This document shows, piece by piece, positions 52,563 to 60,962 of a stretch of DNA of 64,000 nt; positions within the stretch are counted from its first letter, which is position 1; every line of letters begins with the position of its first letter. The notes beneath the pieces were generated by a model. That model ran no database searches. It worked only from the letters and a program-made list of their open reading frames with translations, and was not told where the DNA came from. The position numbers and the translations under genes were made by a program. The stretch spans positions 310,001 through 374,000 of the forward strand of contig CAVVGE010000006.1 of assembly GCA_963747735.1 (NCBI GenBank), given 5' to 3'. Source of the DNA: AP-15 sp963747735. GTDB taxonomy: Bacteria > Pseudomonadota > Alphaproteobacteria > ATCC43930 > CGMCC-115725.

Positions 52563-53202
52563 ACGATGTATTGGCGGCGCCGCGGCGCCGGCTGACGCGG
52601 GACGACATCCTGCCGGTCGCCGACTATCTGCCGGTAAGGGCCGAGCGGCGCCGGCAGATTGCCGAGCTGAAACGGCGGCGCCGGCTCGAAATCGGTCCGT
52701 TTGCGACCTTCCATTTCGAGAATTTCGCGACGATGCGGCATCAGGTCCAGGAAATGCTGGCGATTGAAAAGGGCGGCGAGGCGCAGCTCGCAGACGAGCT
52801 CGACGCCTATAACCCGATGGTGCCGCAAGGGCGGGAGCTCGTCGCCACGGTCATGCTCGAGATCGACGACCCATTGCGCCGCGCGGCGATGCTGGGTCGG
52901 CTCGGAGGCATCGAGGAGCGCGTCTTTATAATTGGATCGATGTCGGCGGGATCGATGTCGGCGGGATCGATGTCGGCGGGCAACGGGTGCGCGGGATTCC
53001 GGACCCCGCTCGCGAAAACACCAGCCCGGAAGGCAAGGCCTCGGCGGTGCAGTTTATCGAGTTTCGCCTCAGCTCCGAGGATGCCGCACGCTTCAAGACC
53101 CCGGGCACGTCGATTGTCGTCGGCTTCGACCACCCGAGCTACGCGCATATGACGGTCATGCCCGAGGCAGTCCGAGCGGCGCTGGCCGAAGACCTCGCCT
53201 GA
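52559..53202 (+). pseudogene. DUF3501 family protein, frameshifted
   Basis: DUF3501 proteins accompany rubrerythrin/Fe-S genes; function unknown. The first part (to about 52932) is normal: RRLTRDDILPVADYLPVRAE, RRLEIGPFATFHFENFATMR and ELVATVMLEIDDPLRRAAML. The frame then goes wrong. In another frame, from 52933, WIDVGG leads through three IDVGG units into QRVRGIPDPARENTSPEGKA and FDHPSYAHMTVMPEAVRAAL, the normal C-terminus, ending at 53202. The break lies at ATAATTGG beside a 15-bp triplication. One base is missing (or two added). Without the shift the product would be about 215 residues. Starts within the stop of the Fe-S gene. Confidence 0.82.
52936..52980 (+). repeat. 3 x 15-bp perfect tandem repeat inside DUF3501
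   Basis: ATCGATGTCGGCGGG is repeated three times without mismatch, starting at 52936, 52951 and 52966. In the restored frame it encodes IDVGG three times where relatives would be expected to have one short strand. The identity of the copies indicates a recent duplication, at the same place as the frameshift. Confidence 0.95.
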
Positions 53203-53205
53203 CCG

Positions 53206-53844
53206 ATGAGCGGCGAGGACCCGGTCGCCGATCAGGAAGCGGTGCTGGCCGGCGCGCGGCGGTCTCTCGGCGACCAGCATCCCACGACATTGACCGCGAT
53301 GCTCGACCTTGCCGAGCTGTTGTGGGCGCAGGGCCGCCTGATCTCCGCCCGCAAGCTCGAAGAGCAGGTTGTCGCCGGGCGCCGCCAACTCCTCGGTGCG
53401 GGTCATGCCGAGACGCTGAAGGCGATCGGGAAGCTGGCGGTGACGCTGGCCGCGCAGGGCGAGCTCTCGACGGCGCGCCGGCTCCAGGAGGAAGTCGTGG
53501 CCGGAATGCAGGCGCTCGCCGGCGACACCGGCCGCGACACCTTGCGCGCCATCAACAACCTCGCCGGCACGGTCGCCGCGCAAGGCGAGCTTGCCGCGGC
53601 ACGCGAGATGCTGCAATCGGTGATCGCGACAATGGCCGGCGAGCTCGGCGACGAGGACATCGACACCCTCGCGGCGCTCGGCAACCTCGCCGGCATCCTC
53701 TGGCAGGAGGGCGATTGGGGCGAAGCCTGGGAATTGCAGCGCGAGGTCGCCGAAAGCTATCGCCGCACCCTCGGCGAGGCCGCCCCCGCCACCGCGACGG
53801 CCGCCGCGATCCTGCGGTCGATGGAGCGGCAGAGCGAGCCTTAA
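53206..53844 (+). CDS. tetratricopeptide (kinesin-light-chain type) repeat protein
   Basis: A 212-residue protein made of about four TPR units of 42 residues. The pattern TL-x-A-x-x-x-L-A-x-x-x-x-x-Q-G-x-L-x-x-A-R-x-L-x-E-x-V recurs, as in LTAMLDLAELLWAQGRLISA, LKAIGKLAVTLAAQGELSTA and LRAINNLAGTVAAQGELAAA. It has no signal peptide. It begins 4 bp after the DUF3501 stop, so it likely shares the iron/peroxide operon, perhaps as a scaffold. Partner unknown. The regular 42-residue spacing is typical of TPR_10/TPR_12. Confidence 0.8.
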   Translation: MSGEDPVADQEAVLAGARRSLGDQHPTTLTAMLDLAELLWAQGRLISARKLEEQVVAGRRQLLGAGHAETLKAIGKLAVTLAAQGELSTARRLQEEVVAGMQALAGDTGRDTLRAINNLAGTVAAQGELAAAREMLQSVIATMAGELGDEDIDTLAALGNLAGILWQEGDWGEAWELQREVAESYRRTLGEAAPATATAAAILRSMERQSEP

Positions 53845-53961
53845 GCCGATCGGACACGGCGCCCAGGCTGGTCCTTTCCGGCGCCGGGTGCCGTGGAGTG
53901 TCGGCGACCCGGCTTATAGCCGGCGCTTTACCGCTGCCGGCATCGGCCTCATATATTCGCC

Positions 53962-54525
53962 ATGGCGCTGTTGAAAATCGCCCGCATGGGCCACCCGGTT
54001 CTGCGCGGCGTCGCCGCCGAGGTCGACGACCCGACCGCCCCTTGGGTGCGCGCGCTGGTCGAGGACATGATCGAAACGATGGAGGATGCCGGCGGCACCG
54101 GTCTGGCGGCGCCGCAGGTGTATCAGCCACGGCGCATCGTCGTGTTCGAGGTCGGCTCCGAGCGGCTCAGCGGTCTGGCCGACGACATGGCGCAGGCGCT
54201 CACGGTCCTGATCAACCCTGTCATCGAGCCGGTGGGGCGCGAGCGGGCGCTGGGCTGGGAAGGTTGCCTGTCGGTGCCGGGGCTGCGCGGCGTGGTGCCG
54301 CGGCATTTGCGCATCCGCTACCGGGCGCTCGGGCTCGACGGCGAGCCGATCATGCGTGAGGTCGAAGGCTTTCACGCTCGCGTCGTGCAGCACGAATGCG
54401 ACCACCTCGACGGCATTCTTTATCCGCAGCGAATGACCGACCACCGGCTCTTGATGTTCACCGAGGAATTGCAGCGCCACCCGATCGATCTGGCGGCTTA
54501 TCTTGCCGAACGGAAGCCGGCATGA
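53962..54525 (+). CDS. def: peptide deformylase
   Basis: Removes the formyl group from the N-terminal methionine of new proteins, using a metal ion. The 187 residues contain all three signature motifs: GGTGLAAPQV, WEGCLSVPGLRG and VVQHECDHLDGILYPQRM, with the metal-binding Cys and two His. ARMGHPVLRGVAAEVDDPTA is the usual N-terminus. It overlaps the COQ9 gene by ATGA. Not paired with fmt, as is often the case; probably a second or atypical deformylase, of normal length. Confidence 0.94.
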   Translation: MALLKIARMGHPVLRGVAAEVDDPTAPWVRALVEDMIETMEDAGGTGLAAPQVYQPRRIVVFEVGSERLSGLADDMAQALTVLINPVIEPVGRERALGWEGCLSVPGLRGVVPRHLRIRYRALGLDGEPIMREVEGFHARVVQHECDHLDGILYPQRMTDHRLLMFTEELQRHPIDLAAYLAERKPA

Positions 54526-55160
54526 GGAGCCCGCTGGCCGAGACCGAACGGACGGCGCTGATCGAGGCGATCCTGCCCGAAGTGGCGTTCGACGGCTGGT
54601 CGCGCGCCGCTTTGCGCCATGCTGCGCGCCGGGCCGGTCTCACCGCCGCCGAGGCGCTGGCCCTCTTTCCGCGTGGTGCGCCCGATCTCGTCGCTGCCTT
54701 TAGTCGCTGGGCCGATCGGCAGACGCTCGACCGCCTCGAAGCTTCGCCGCTCGAACCGCTGCGGACGGCGGAGAAGGTGGCGCTGGCGATCGCTACCCGG
54801 CTCGAGATCCTCGCCCCCTGGCGCGAGGCGGTGCGGCGCGGGCTCGGCGTGCTGGCGCTGCCGCAGCATGCGCCGCTGGGCTTGCGGCTCGTCTATGAGA
54901 CGGTCGACGGCATCTGGTACGCCGCCGGCGACGGCTCGACCGATTTCAGCTTTTACACAAAGCGCGCGACCCTTGCCGCTATCTGGATGGCGACCGTGCT
55001 TTATTGGCTCGAAGACCGCTCGGAGGCGTTCGCCGCGACGCGGGCCTTTGTCGAACGCCGGCTCGACGACGCCGAGCGGATTGGTAGAATGCGCCGCGGT
55101 CTCGCCGATGCGGCGCGCCGCTTGCCAAACCCGCTGCGGTTGCTGCACCCGCTGCGCTGA
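54522..55160 (+). CDS. COQ9 family ubiquinone biosynthesis protein
   Basis: A 212-residue lipid-binding protein with a TetR-like fold. COQ9 supports the hydroxylation step by COQ7 in ubiquinone synthesis. GWSRAALRHAARRAGLTAAE is the TetR-like helix-turn-helix part, LALFPRGAPDLVAAFSRWAD follows, and YETVDGIWYAAGDGSTDFSF with YTKRATLAAIWMATVLYWLE is the conserved core. The C-terminal LPNPLRLLHPLR is an amphipathic membrane helix as in the family. It begins in the def stop overlap. Confidence 0.88.
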   Translation: MRSPLAETERTALIEAILPEVAFDGWSRAALRHAARRAGLTAAEALALFPRGAPDLVAAFSRWADRQTLDRLEASPLEPLRTAEKVALAIATRLEILAPWREAVRRGLGVLALPQHAPLGLRLVYETVDGIWYAAGDGSTDFSFYTKRATLAAIWMATVLYWLEDRSEAFAATRAFVERRLDDAERIGRMRRGLADAARRLPNPLRLLHPLR

Positions 55161-55184
55161 GGCGGCGGCTCGGCGGCGGGGGGC

Positions 55185-56273
55185 TCAGCGGCGGGGGATG
55201 AGCCGGGTCACGTGGCCCATTTTGCGTCCCGGGCGCACGCGGCGCTTGCCGTAAAGATGCAGCTTGGCCAGCGGGTCGCTGAGCGCCTCGCGCCATTTTT
55301 CGACGTCGGCGCCAATCAGGTTCTTCATGACCGCATCGGCATGGTGCTCGACCGAGCCGAGCGGCAGCCCGCACAACGCCCGCACCAGCTGCTCGAACTG
55401 GCTGGTGAGGCAGGCGTCGATCGTCCAATGCCCGGAATTGTGCGGCCGGGGCGCGAGCTCGTTGACCAGGATGTCGCCCGCTTGAGTTACGAACATCTCG
55501 ACCGTGAGCAGGCCGACCAGATCGAGCTTTTCCGCGACATGGCGGGCGATCGCCTCGGCCCGCATCGCGGTTTCGGGCGCGATCCGCGCCGGTGCGATCG
55601 TGGTGTCGAGGATATGGGCGACGTGATGGTTCTCCACCGGCGGATAGGTCGCCCAGGCGCCGTTGCGGCCGCGCGCGACAATCACCGAAATCTCGCTGGC
55701 GAAATCGACAAAGCTTTCGAGAATGCCGATCTCGCCACCCATCTGCCGCCACGCTTCTTCGGGGCGGGTTTCCGGCGTCAGGGTCACCTGACCCTTGCCG
55801 TCATAGCCCATGCACACGGTTTTCAATACCGCGGGGTGGCCGAAATCGTGCATCGCACGCCCGAGCGCCGCAGCGTCGGCGATTTCGCGATAGACCGTTG
55901 TCTCGACCGCGATCGAGCGCAGAAAATCTTTTTCGCGCAGCCGGTCCTGGGTAATTTCGAGAATCTCGGGCCGCGGCAGCACCGGTTTGTGCGCGGCGAC
56001 GGCGCGGACCGCCTCGGCCGGGATGTTCTCAAACTCGAAGGTCGCAACATCGATCGCCTCGGCGAAGCGCGCAAGCGCCGTGCGGTCGGTGAAATCGGCC
56101 ACGGTGGCGGCGGCGCAGACTTGCGCGGCCGGGCTCTCCGGCTCGCTGGCAAAGACATGGCAGCGATAGCCGAGGCGGGCCGCCGCGAGCGCCGTCATGC
56201 GGCCGAGCTGGCCGCCACCCAGGATTCCGATCGTGGCCCCGGGGGCCAGGACGGCCGGCTCGGTCGTCGCCAT
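55185..56273 (-). CDS. purK: N5-carboxyaminoimidazole ribonucleotide synthase
   Basis: ATP-grasp enzyme of purine synthesis that makes N5-CAIR from AIR and bicarbonate. The 362-residue protein starts with TIGILGGGQLGRMTALAAAR, has EFENIPAEAV, the ATP-grasp loop LKTVCMGYDGKGQV and the late NELAPRPHNSGHWTIDAC motif that is diagnostic of PurK. The ATG overlaps the purE stop by one base (TAATG). The end IPRR is close to the convergent COQ9 gene, 24 bp away. Confidence 0.95.
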   Translation of the reverse strand: MATTEPAVLAPGATIGILGGGQLGRMTALAAARLGYRCHVFASEPESPAAQVCAAATVADFTDRTALARFAEAIDVATFEFENIPAEAVRAVAAHKPVLPRPEILEITQDRLREKDFLRSIAVETTVYREIADAAALGRAMHDFGHPAVLKTVCMGYDGKGQVTLTPETRPEEAWRQMGGEIGILESFVDFASEISVIVARGRNGAWATYPPVENHHVAHILDTTIAPARIAPETAMRAEAIARHVAEKLDLVGLLTVEMFVTQAGDILVNELAPRPHNSGHWTIDACLTSQFEQLVRALCGLPLGSVEHHADAVMKNLIGADVEKWREALSDPLAKLHLYGKRRVRPGRKMGHVTRLIPRR

Positions 56274-56767
56274 TAACGCTCGTCCGGGTGCTCGGTCACG
56301 GCCGCGGTTTGCTCCTGCCGCCAGCCGTCCACCGACTGTGCCGCATCCGGGTCGGAAAGGCCAAGAATAGCGGCGGCAAAAAGCGCGGCATTTACCGCGC
56401 CGGCCTCGCCGATCGCAAAGGTCGCGACAGGCACCCCGGCCGGCATCTGGACGATCGAAAGAAGGCTGTCGACGCCTTTCAGCACGCGGCTCTCGATCGG
56501 CACCCCGAGCACCGGCAACGGGGTCAGCGCGGCGGCCATGCCGGGCAGATGCGCGGCCCCGCCGGCGCCGGCGATGATCACGCGCAAGCCCCGCCCACGG
56601 GCGGTGCGCGCATACTCGAAAAGCCGCTCCGGTGTGCGATGGGCCGAGACGATGCGGGTCTCGCACGCGATGCCGAGCCGATCGAGAGCGGTCGCGGCGT
56701 GGCGCATCGTCTGCCAATCGGACTGGCTGCCCATGATAATGCCGACCGCAACCCCGGCCTCGGTCAT
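56273..56767 (-). CDS. purE: N5-carboxyaminoimidazole ribonucleotide mutase
   Basis: Converts N5-CAIR to CAIR, directly after PurK. The 164 residues contain GIIMGSQSDWQTMRHAATAL, the active-site VSAHRTPERLFEYA and the AGAGGAAHLPGMAAALTPLP signature of class I PurE; the later TFAIGEAGAVNAALFAAAIL is typical as well. The ATG giving MTEAGVAVG is preferred over a longer frame. Translationally coupled with purK. Confidence 0.95.
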   Translation of the reverse strand: MTEAGVAVGIIMGSQSDWQTMRHAATALDRLGIACETRIVSAHRTPERLFEYARTARGRGLRVIIAGAGGAAHLPGMAAALTPLPVLGVPIESRVLKGVDSLLSIVQMPAGVPVATFAIGEAGAVNAALFAAAILGLSDPDAAQSVDGWRQEQTAAVTEHPDER

Positions 56768-56839
56768 TCGGCCCCTTTCACAATCGCAACGCGCGGCCGG
56801 CATTATAGGGGCCGGTCCGGCCCATACAAGCGCACGGGA

Positions 56840-57043
56840 TCAGGCGATGATATCGGGCAGCAGCTCGCTCCCGATTTTCGAAATCTGGTCTTTCAGCAAG
56901 AGCTTGCGTTTTTTCAGGCGTTGCAGCTGCAGCTGGTCGAACGGCGCGCGTTCGGCCAGGCGTGCGATCACGTCGTCGAGATCGCGATGCTCGGTTTTCA
57001 ACCTGGCGAGCTTTGCTCTGAGTGCTTCGGTATCGAGGTCCAT
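56840..57043 (-). CDS. DUF465 (YdcH-like) small protein, first copy
   Basis: A 67-residue, very charged, helical hairpin protein of the DUF465 family; DLDDVIARLAERAPFDQLQL and RLKKRKLLLKDQISKIGSEL are its two coiled helices. Function unknown. The ATG giving MDLDTEAL is chosen; another ATG nine codons earlier is possible. It lies 72 bp upstream of purE, on the same strand, and is divergent from the DUF2390 gene. Confidence 0.83.
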   Translation of the reverse strand: MDLDTEALRAKLARLKTEHRDLDDVIARLAERAPFDQLQLQRLKKRKLLLKDQISKIGSELLPDIIA

Positions 57044-57096
57044 GGCAGATGGCTCGGGAGTCCACCGCATTATATCATCGCCGGCGGGATGGCGAC

Positions 57097-57594
57097 ATGA
57101 CCGACCGAGCCAGCGCCGAGGCGGACGCGCTGTGGCGCTTCTCCACGGTCTTTTATGCGCGGCCCGGTGTCGGCACAGCGCTGCTGGCGTTGCAAGAACG
57201 GGACGGGCGCGACGTCAATCTGATCCTGTTCACGCTGTGGCTCGGCGTCTCCGGTCGCCCGCCGCTGACCCGCGCCGCGCTGGCTGCCGCCGAGGCGGAA
57301 ACGAGGCCGTTGCGCGGCGAGCTGGTCGAGCCGCTGCGCGCGTTGCGGCGGCGGCTGAAAAGCAGCAGCGACACCGATCTGCTGCGGTTGCGCAATGAGG
57401 TCAAGCGGCTCGAGCTCGCTGCCGAAGAAGCGATCCAACGGCGGCTCGCCGGATCTGCCGGCCCCGCCGGCGAGGCCGGCCCGGCCGCCCGGCTCGCCGC
57501 CGCGCGGACCAATCTCTTGCTCTATCTCGGCCGGGAGACGGCGGAGACAAGGTTCATCTGCGATGCGCTCGACGCCTTTCTGCGCAAGCAGTGA
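57097..57594 (+). CDS. DUF2390 (TIGR02444) family protein
   Basis: A 165-residue protein. ALWRFSTVFYARPGVGTALL and LQERDGRDVNLILFTLWLGV are the family's conserved N-terminal blocks. A long helical middle, PLRALRRRLKSSSDTDLLRL, and an Ala/Gly-rich insert (GSAGPAGEAGPAA) follow. Function unknown; members are cytoplasmic and helical. It is divergent from one DUF465 gene and ends two bases before the convergent ubiX gene. Confidence 0.78.
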   Translation: MTDRASAEADALWRFSTVFYARPGVGTALLALQERDGRDVNLILFTLWLGVSGRPPLTRAALAAAEAETRPLRGELVEPLRALRRRLKSSSDTDLLRLRNEVKRLELAAEEAIQRRLAGSAGPAGEAGPAARLAAARTNLLLYLGRETAETRFICDALDAFLRKQ

Positions 57595-57596
57595 GC

Positions 57597-58187
57597 CTAG
57601 CCGCCAGCCGGACGCTCGCCCCAGCGCCGCACCGTGCCGCTGTCGAGGTCGAAGAGGTCGAGCACGCGGCCCAAAGTGTGGTCGATCATCTCGGCGATCG
57701 TCGCCGGCTTTGCATAAAGCGCCGGGACCGGCGGCGCGATCACCGCGCCCATTTCGGACAGCGCCGTCATCGTCCGCAAATGGCCGGTGTGGAGCGGCGT
57801 CTCACGGACCAGCAAGACGAGGCGGCGGCGCTCTTTCAGCACCACGTCCGCCGCCCGCGTCAAGAGGCTCGTCGTCACGCCGCTGGCAATTTCGCTCATG
57901 CTGCGGATCGAGCACGGCGCCACCACCATGCCGATCGTCTTGAACGAACCAGACGAAATCGGCGCCGCCATATCGGCTGCGGCATGCACGACATCGGCGC
58001 GAGCGCGCAGCGCGGCCGGCTTGAGCCCGGTTTCGAGCGCCAAGGTCACCTCGCCCGAGCGGCTGATGACAAGATGGGTCTCGACCGGCAGCGGCCCCAG
58101 CAATTCAAGGAGGCGCGCCCCGTAGACCGCGCCCGACGCGCCGCTGATGCCGACGATCAACCGCGAAGTTTCCGATGTCTGCGCCAT
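57597..58187 (-). CDS. ubiX: flavin prenyltransferase UbiX
   Basis: Attaches a dimethylallyl group to FMN to make prenyl-FMN, the cofactor of UbiD-type decarboxylases in ubiquinone synthesis. The 196-residue protein shows LIVGISGASGAVYGARLLEL, the GSFKTIGMVVAPCSIRSMSE motif, VLKERRRLVLLVRETPLHTG and a final prenyl-binding AEMIDHTLGRVLDLF. The chosen ATG gives MAQTSETSRLIVG. No ubiD is in the window. Ends two bases from the convergent DUF2390 gene. Confidence 0.95.
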   Translation of the reverse strand: MAQTSETSRLIVGISGASGAVYGARLLELLGPLPVETHLVISRSGEVTLALETGLKPAALRARADVVHAAADMAAPISSGSFKTIGMVVAPCSIRSMSEIASGVTTSLLTRAADVVLKERRRLVLLVRETPLHTGHLRTMTALSEMGAVIAPPVPALYAKPATIAEMIDHTLGRVLDLFDLDSGTVRRWGERPAGG

Positions 58188-58308
58188 ATCCGCCCCTGTT
58201 GCCCATCGCCGCCGCGACATATTTTTGTCATCAGCGGCGGGCGCGTCCTTTGCCGGGCCGCTGCGGCCGGCGTAGCATCGGCCGCCATCATTGCGAAAGG
58301 GAGGGTGC

Positions 58309-58476
58309 ATGTCGCTGCAAGATCGCATCGAGGCGTTGAAAGAACAGCATGCGGCTCTCGAACGCGCCATCGACGAGGAAAACCGGCATCCCCTCCCAAA
58401 CCAGGACGCGATCTCCGACCTGAAGCGGCAGAAGCTCCAAATCAAGGATGAGCTGTTCCAGCTGGAACGGCACTGA
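58309..58476 (+). CDS. DUF465 (YdcH-like) small protein, second copy
   Basis: A 55-residue protein, a second DUF465 member: LQDRIEALKEQHAALERAID and HPLPNQDAISDLKRQKLQIK form the helical hairpin, and the end is FQLERH. AAGGGAGG lies 4 bp before the ATG. It is related in pattern but not close in sequence to the copy 1.3 kb away. It is followed after 24 bp by the aspartate dehydrogenase gene, divergent from ubiX. Function unknown. Confidence 0.85.
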   Translation: MSLQDRIEALKEQHAALERAIDEENRHPLPNQDAISDLKRQKLQIKDELFQLERH

Positions 58477-58500
58477 AAGCCGGCCGAGGAAAGCCGGGGA

Positions 58501-59316
58501 ATGGCCGGACGTCAAGCGTTGGGGGTCGCGATCGGCGGCCTCGGCGCCATCGGCATGGCGGTCGCGCAGCGGCTCGATCGCGGCATCGACGGGCTGAGCC
58601 TGGGCGCGGTATCGGCGCGCGACCGGGCGCGGGCCGAGGCGGCGGTTGCCCGGTTCCGCCGGCCGGTGCCGGTGCTGCCGCTCGCCCGGCTGTGGGAAGC
58701 GGCGGACATCGTTGTCGAATGCGCTCCGGCGGCGCTGTTGCGTGAGCTGGCCGAGCCGGCCCTCGCGCATGGCCGGATCGTCCTGGTGTTGAGCTGCGGC
58801 GCGCTGATCGACAGTCTCGACCTGGTCGAGCTGGCGCGGGAGAACGGCGGGCGGGTGCTGGTGCCGACCGGCGCGTTGATCGGCCTCGATGCGGTCGCCG
58901 CCGCGGCCGAAGGCGGCATTTCGCGCGTGCATATGGTCACCAGAAAGCCGCCGGGCGGTCTTGCCGGCGCTCCTTATCTGATCGAGCACGGCATCGGCAT
59001 CGACGGACTGACAGAGCCGAAGCGCGTCTTCACCGGCAATGCGCGCGAGGCGGCGCGCGGCTTTCCAGCGAATGTCAACGTCGCCGCCGCGCTCGCTTTG
59101 GCTGGGATCGGACCCGAGCGTACTACGATCGAGATCTGGGCCGACCCGGCGGTCACCCACAACACCCATCGGATCACGGTCGAGGCCGAGGCAGCGCGGT
59201 TTTCGATGCAGATCGAAAATGTGCCATCGGAAAACCCGAAAACCGGAAAGCTGACCCCGCTCTCCGTTGTCGCCGCGCTCAAAAAGCTGGTGAGCCCGCT
59301 TGCGGTCGGGACCTGA
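58501..59316 (+). CDS. L-aspartate dehydrogenase
   Basis: Oxidises L-aspartate to iminoaspartate with NAD(P), the NadX-type entry to NAD synthesis. The 271-residue protein has a dinucleotide fold start, GVAIGGLGAIGMAVAQRLDR, a CAPAALLRELAEPAL region, LVPTGALIGLDAVAAAAEGG, VHMVTRKPPGGLAGAPYL and the family motif EIWADPAVTHNTHRITVE, which includes the catalytic histidine. A nicotinamidase lies 1 kb downstream. Convergent with the FkbM gene (3 bp apart). In some alphaproteobacteria this family instead serves aspartate catabolism. Confidence 0.9.
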   Translation: MAGRQALGVAIGGLGAIGMAVAQRLDRGIDGLSLGAVSARDRARAEAAVARFRRPVPVLPLARLWEAADIVVECAPAALLRELAEPALAHGRIVLVLSCGALIDSLDLVELARENGGRVLVPTGALIGLDAVAAAAEGGISRVHMVTRKPPGGLAGAPYLIEHGIGIDGLTEPKRVFTGNAREAARGFPANVNVAAALALAGIGPERTTIEIWADPAVTHNTHRITVEAEAARFSMQIENVPSENPKTGKLTPLSVVAALKKLVSPLAVGT

Positions 59317-59319
59317 GGC

Positions 59320-60228
59320 TCATTCGGGGACGAGCAAGAGGTTGTGCGCGTCGCCGGCGCGGAACGGCGGCTCGGCCGCGACATAGGCGGGCCAGGCGGC
59401 GTCGGCCATGCCATAGTCCAGCAAAACGCCGAGCATTCGATAGCCCAGGCCGTGCAGCCGGTCGCGGATCGCCGCGCGGTCGCCCGGACCCTCGTGGCCG
59501 GTCTCGACGACCAGCGCCGGGCGAAACCGGGCGAGGCTCGCCGTACCGCCGTCGAGCACGTGCCGCTCGTGGCCCTCGACATCGATCTTGATCAGGTCGA
59601 GCCGCTCGAGGCGGCGCTCGGCGACGAGCGTGTCGAGCCGGCGCAGCCCGACCTCGATCGCCCGGTTTCCGGCGGCGGCCTTCCCGATCCGGGCGGTGCC
59701 GGTATCGGTCCGCGCCGAGGTCACCAGCGGCACGACGAACTCCGCCGTGCCGTCATGGTCGCCGAGCGCGCAGCCGACCACCGCCACCTGGCGCAGCGCA
59801 TTGGCGGCGAGCGTCTTTTCCAGCGCTGCGGCGCTGCGCGGCGCGGGCTCGACCGCCAACACCCGACCCGTGGCGCCGACCGCCCGCGCCAGCGGCACAG
59901 TCCACTCGCCGAGATTGGCGCCGATGTCGATCGCCGTCCCGCCCGATGGCAGAAGGGCCAGCACCGCGGGATGGACCTTGGGCGGATGCAGCAGCGCATG
60001 GCGCCCGCGCGCGTCGAGCGGAGACGGCACATAGACGAGATCCCCGGTGCGGTGCAGCGCAAAGCCGCCGGGCCATTCGCGCTCGACCCGCCGCAGCAGC
60101 CGCTTTTCCCGCCAGCGCCGCAGCCGCCGCGCGCCGGCAGGCTCGGGCTCGCCCGGCGGGCGCAGCTTCCACAGCGCCTTGAGCAGGCCCATCAACGGAC
60201 GCAGATCGCCCTGATCGGTCGCAGCCAT
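59320..60228 (-). CDS. FkbM family methyltransferase
   Basis: A 302-residue SAM-dependent methyltransferase. The FkbM domain spans residues about 90-270: TAIDIGANLGEWTVPLARAV (motif I), VLAVEPAPRSAAALEKTLAA (motif II), DLIKIDVEGHERHVLDGG (characteristic) and ALVVETGHEGPG. The N-terminal 60 residues are very Arg-rich. FkbM enzymes O-methylate sugars or other hydroxyls; the substrate here is unknown. It is convergent with aspartate dehydrogenase and divergent from the nicotinamidase gene. Confidence 0.88.
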   Translation of the reverse strand: MAATDQGDLRPLMGLLKALWKLRPPGEPEPAGARRLRRWREKRLLRRVEREWPGGFALHRTGDLVYVPSPLDARGRHALLHPPKVHPAVLALLPSGGTAIDIGANLGEWTVPLARAVGATGRVLAVEPAPRSAAALEKTLAANALRQVAVVGCALGDHDGTAEFVVPLVTSARTDTGTARIGKAAAGNRAIEVGLRRLDTLVAERRLERLDLIKIDVEGHERHVLDGGTASLARFRPALVVETGHEGPGDRAAIRDRLHGLGYRMLGVLLDYGMADAAWPAYVAAEPPFRAGDAHNLLLVPE

Positions 60229-60300
60229 GACTCTCTGCTGCCTGGATCGTTCGGTCGCGCTATCCTGTTATCGGTCGCAACCGGGATCGGCGAGGGAAAA

Positions 60301-60930
60301 ATGGGCCGAAAAGCCGACAAGCGGCGAATGGGCGACCGCGACATCCTGCTGATCGTCGACGTCCAGAACGATTTTTGCCCCGGTGGTGCGCTCGGCGTGC
60401 CCGAAGGCGACGCCATCATCCCCGCGGTCAACCGTCTCGCAGCGCAATTCCCCCATGTCGCCTTGACCCAGGATTGGCATCCGCGGGGCCATCTGTCCTT
60501 TGCCGGCTCGCATCCGGGCCGCCAGCCTTTCGAGACGATCGAGGCCGCCTATGGCGCGCAGATCTTGTGGCCGGACCATTGCGTCCAAGGGACCGAAGGG
60601 GCGGCGTTGCACCGCGATCTCGCCGTCCCGCATGCCGAGCTGGTGCTGCGCAAGGGTTTTTTGCGCGAGATCGATTCCTATTCGGCGTTTCGCGAGAACG
60701 ATCGTCGGACGCCGACCGGTCTCGCTTCCTATTTGCGCGAACGTGGCTTTGAGCGGCTGACTTTGGCCGGGCTCGCCACCGACTTTTGCGTGCTGTTTTC
60801 GGCGATCGATGCGCGCGAGGCCGGGTTCGAAGTAGCGGTCGCGACCGAAGCCTGCCGCGGGATCGATCTCGGCGGCTCGCTCGACCGTGCGCTGCGGGCA
60901 ATGGTGGAGGCCGGCGCCAGATTGATCTAA
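60301..60930 (+). CDS. pncA: nicotinamidase
   Basis: Hydrolyses nicotinamide to nicotinate for NAD salvage. The 209-residue cysteine hydrolase of the isochorismatase fold has the catalytic triad: Asp in LLIVDVQNDFCPGGALGVPE, Lys in AELVLRKGFLREIDSYSAF, and Cys in LAGLATDFCVLFSAIDAREA; ALTQDWHPRGHLSFAGSHPG supplies the metal-site Asp and His. I use the ATG giving MGRKADKRRM; another nine codons later, MGDRDILL, is possible. Together with the nearby aspartate dehydrogenase it forms an NAD-related pair. Confidence 0.93.
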   Translation: MGRKADKRRMGDRDILLIVDVQNDFCPGGALGVPEGDAIIPAVNRLAAQFPHVALTQDWHPRGHLSFAGSHPGRQPFETIEAAYGAQILWPDHCVQGTEGAALHRDLAVPHAELVLRKGFLREIDSYSAFRENDRRTPTGLASYLRERGFERLTLAGLATDFCVLFSAIDAREAGFEVAVATEACRGIDLGGSLDRALRAMVEAGARLI

Positions 60931-60962
60931 GGCGTTCGAGACGGCTTGGCGGGAGGAATGCG

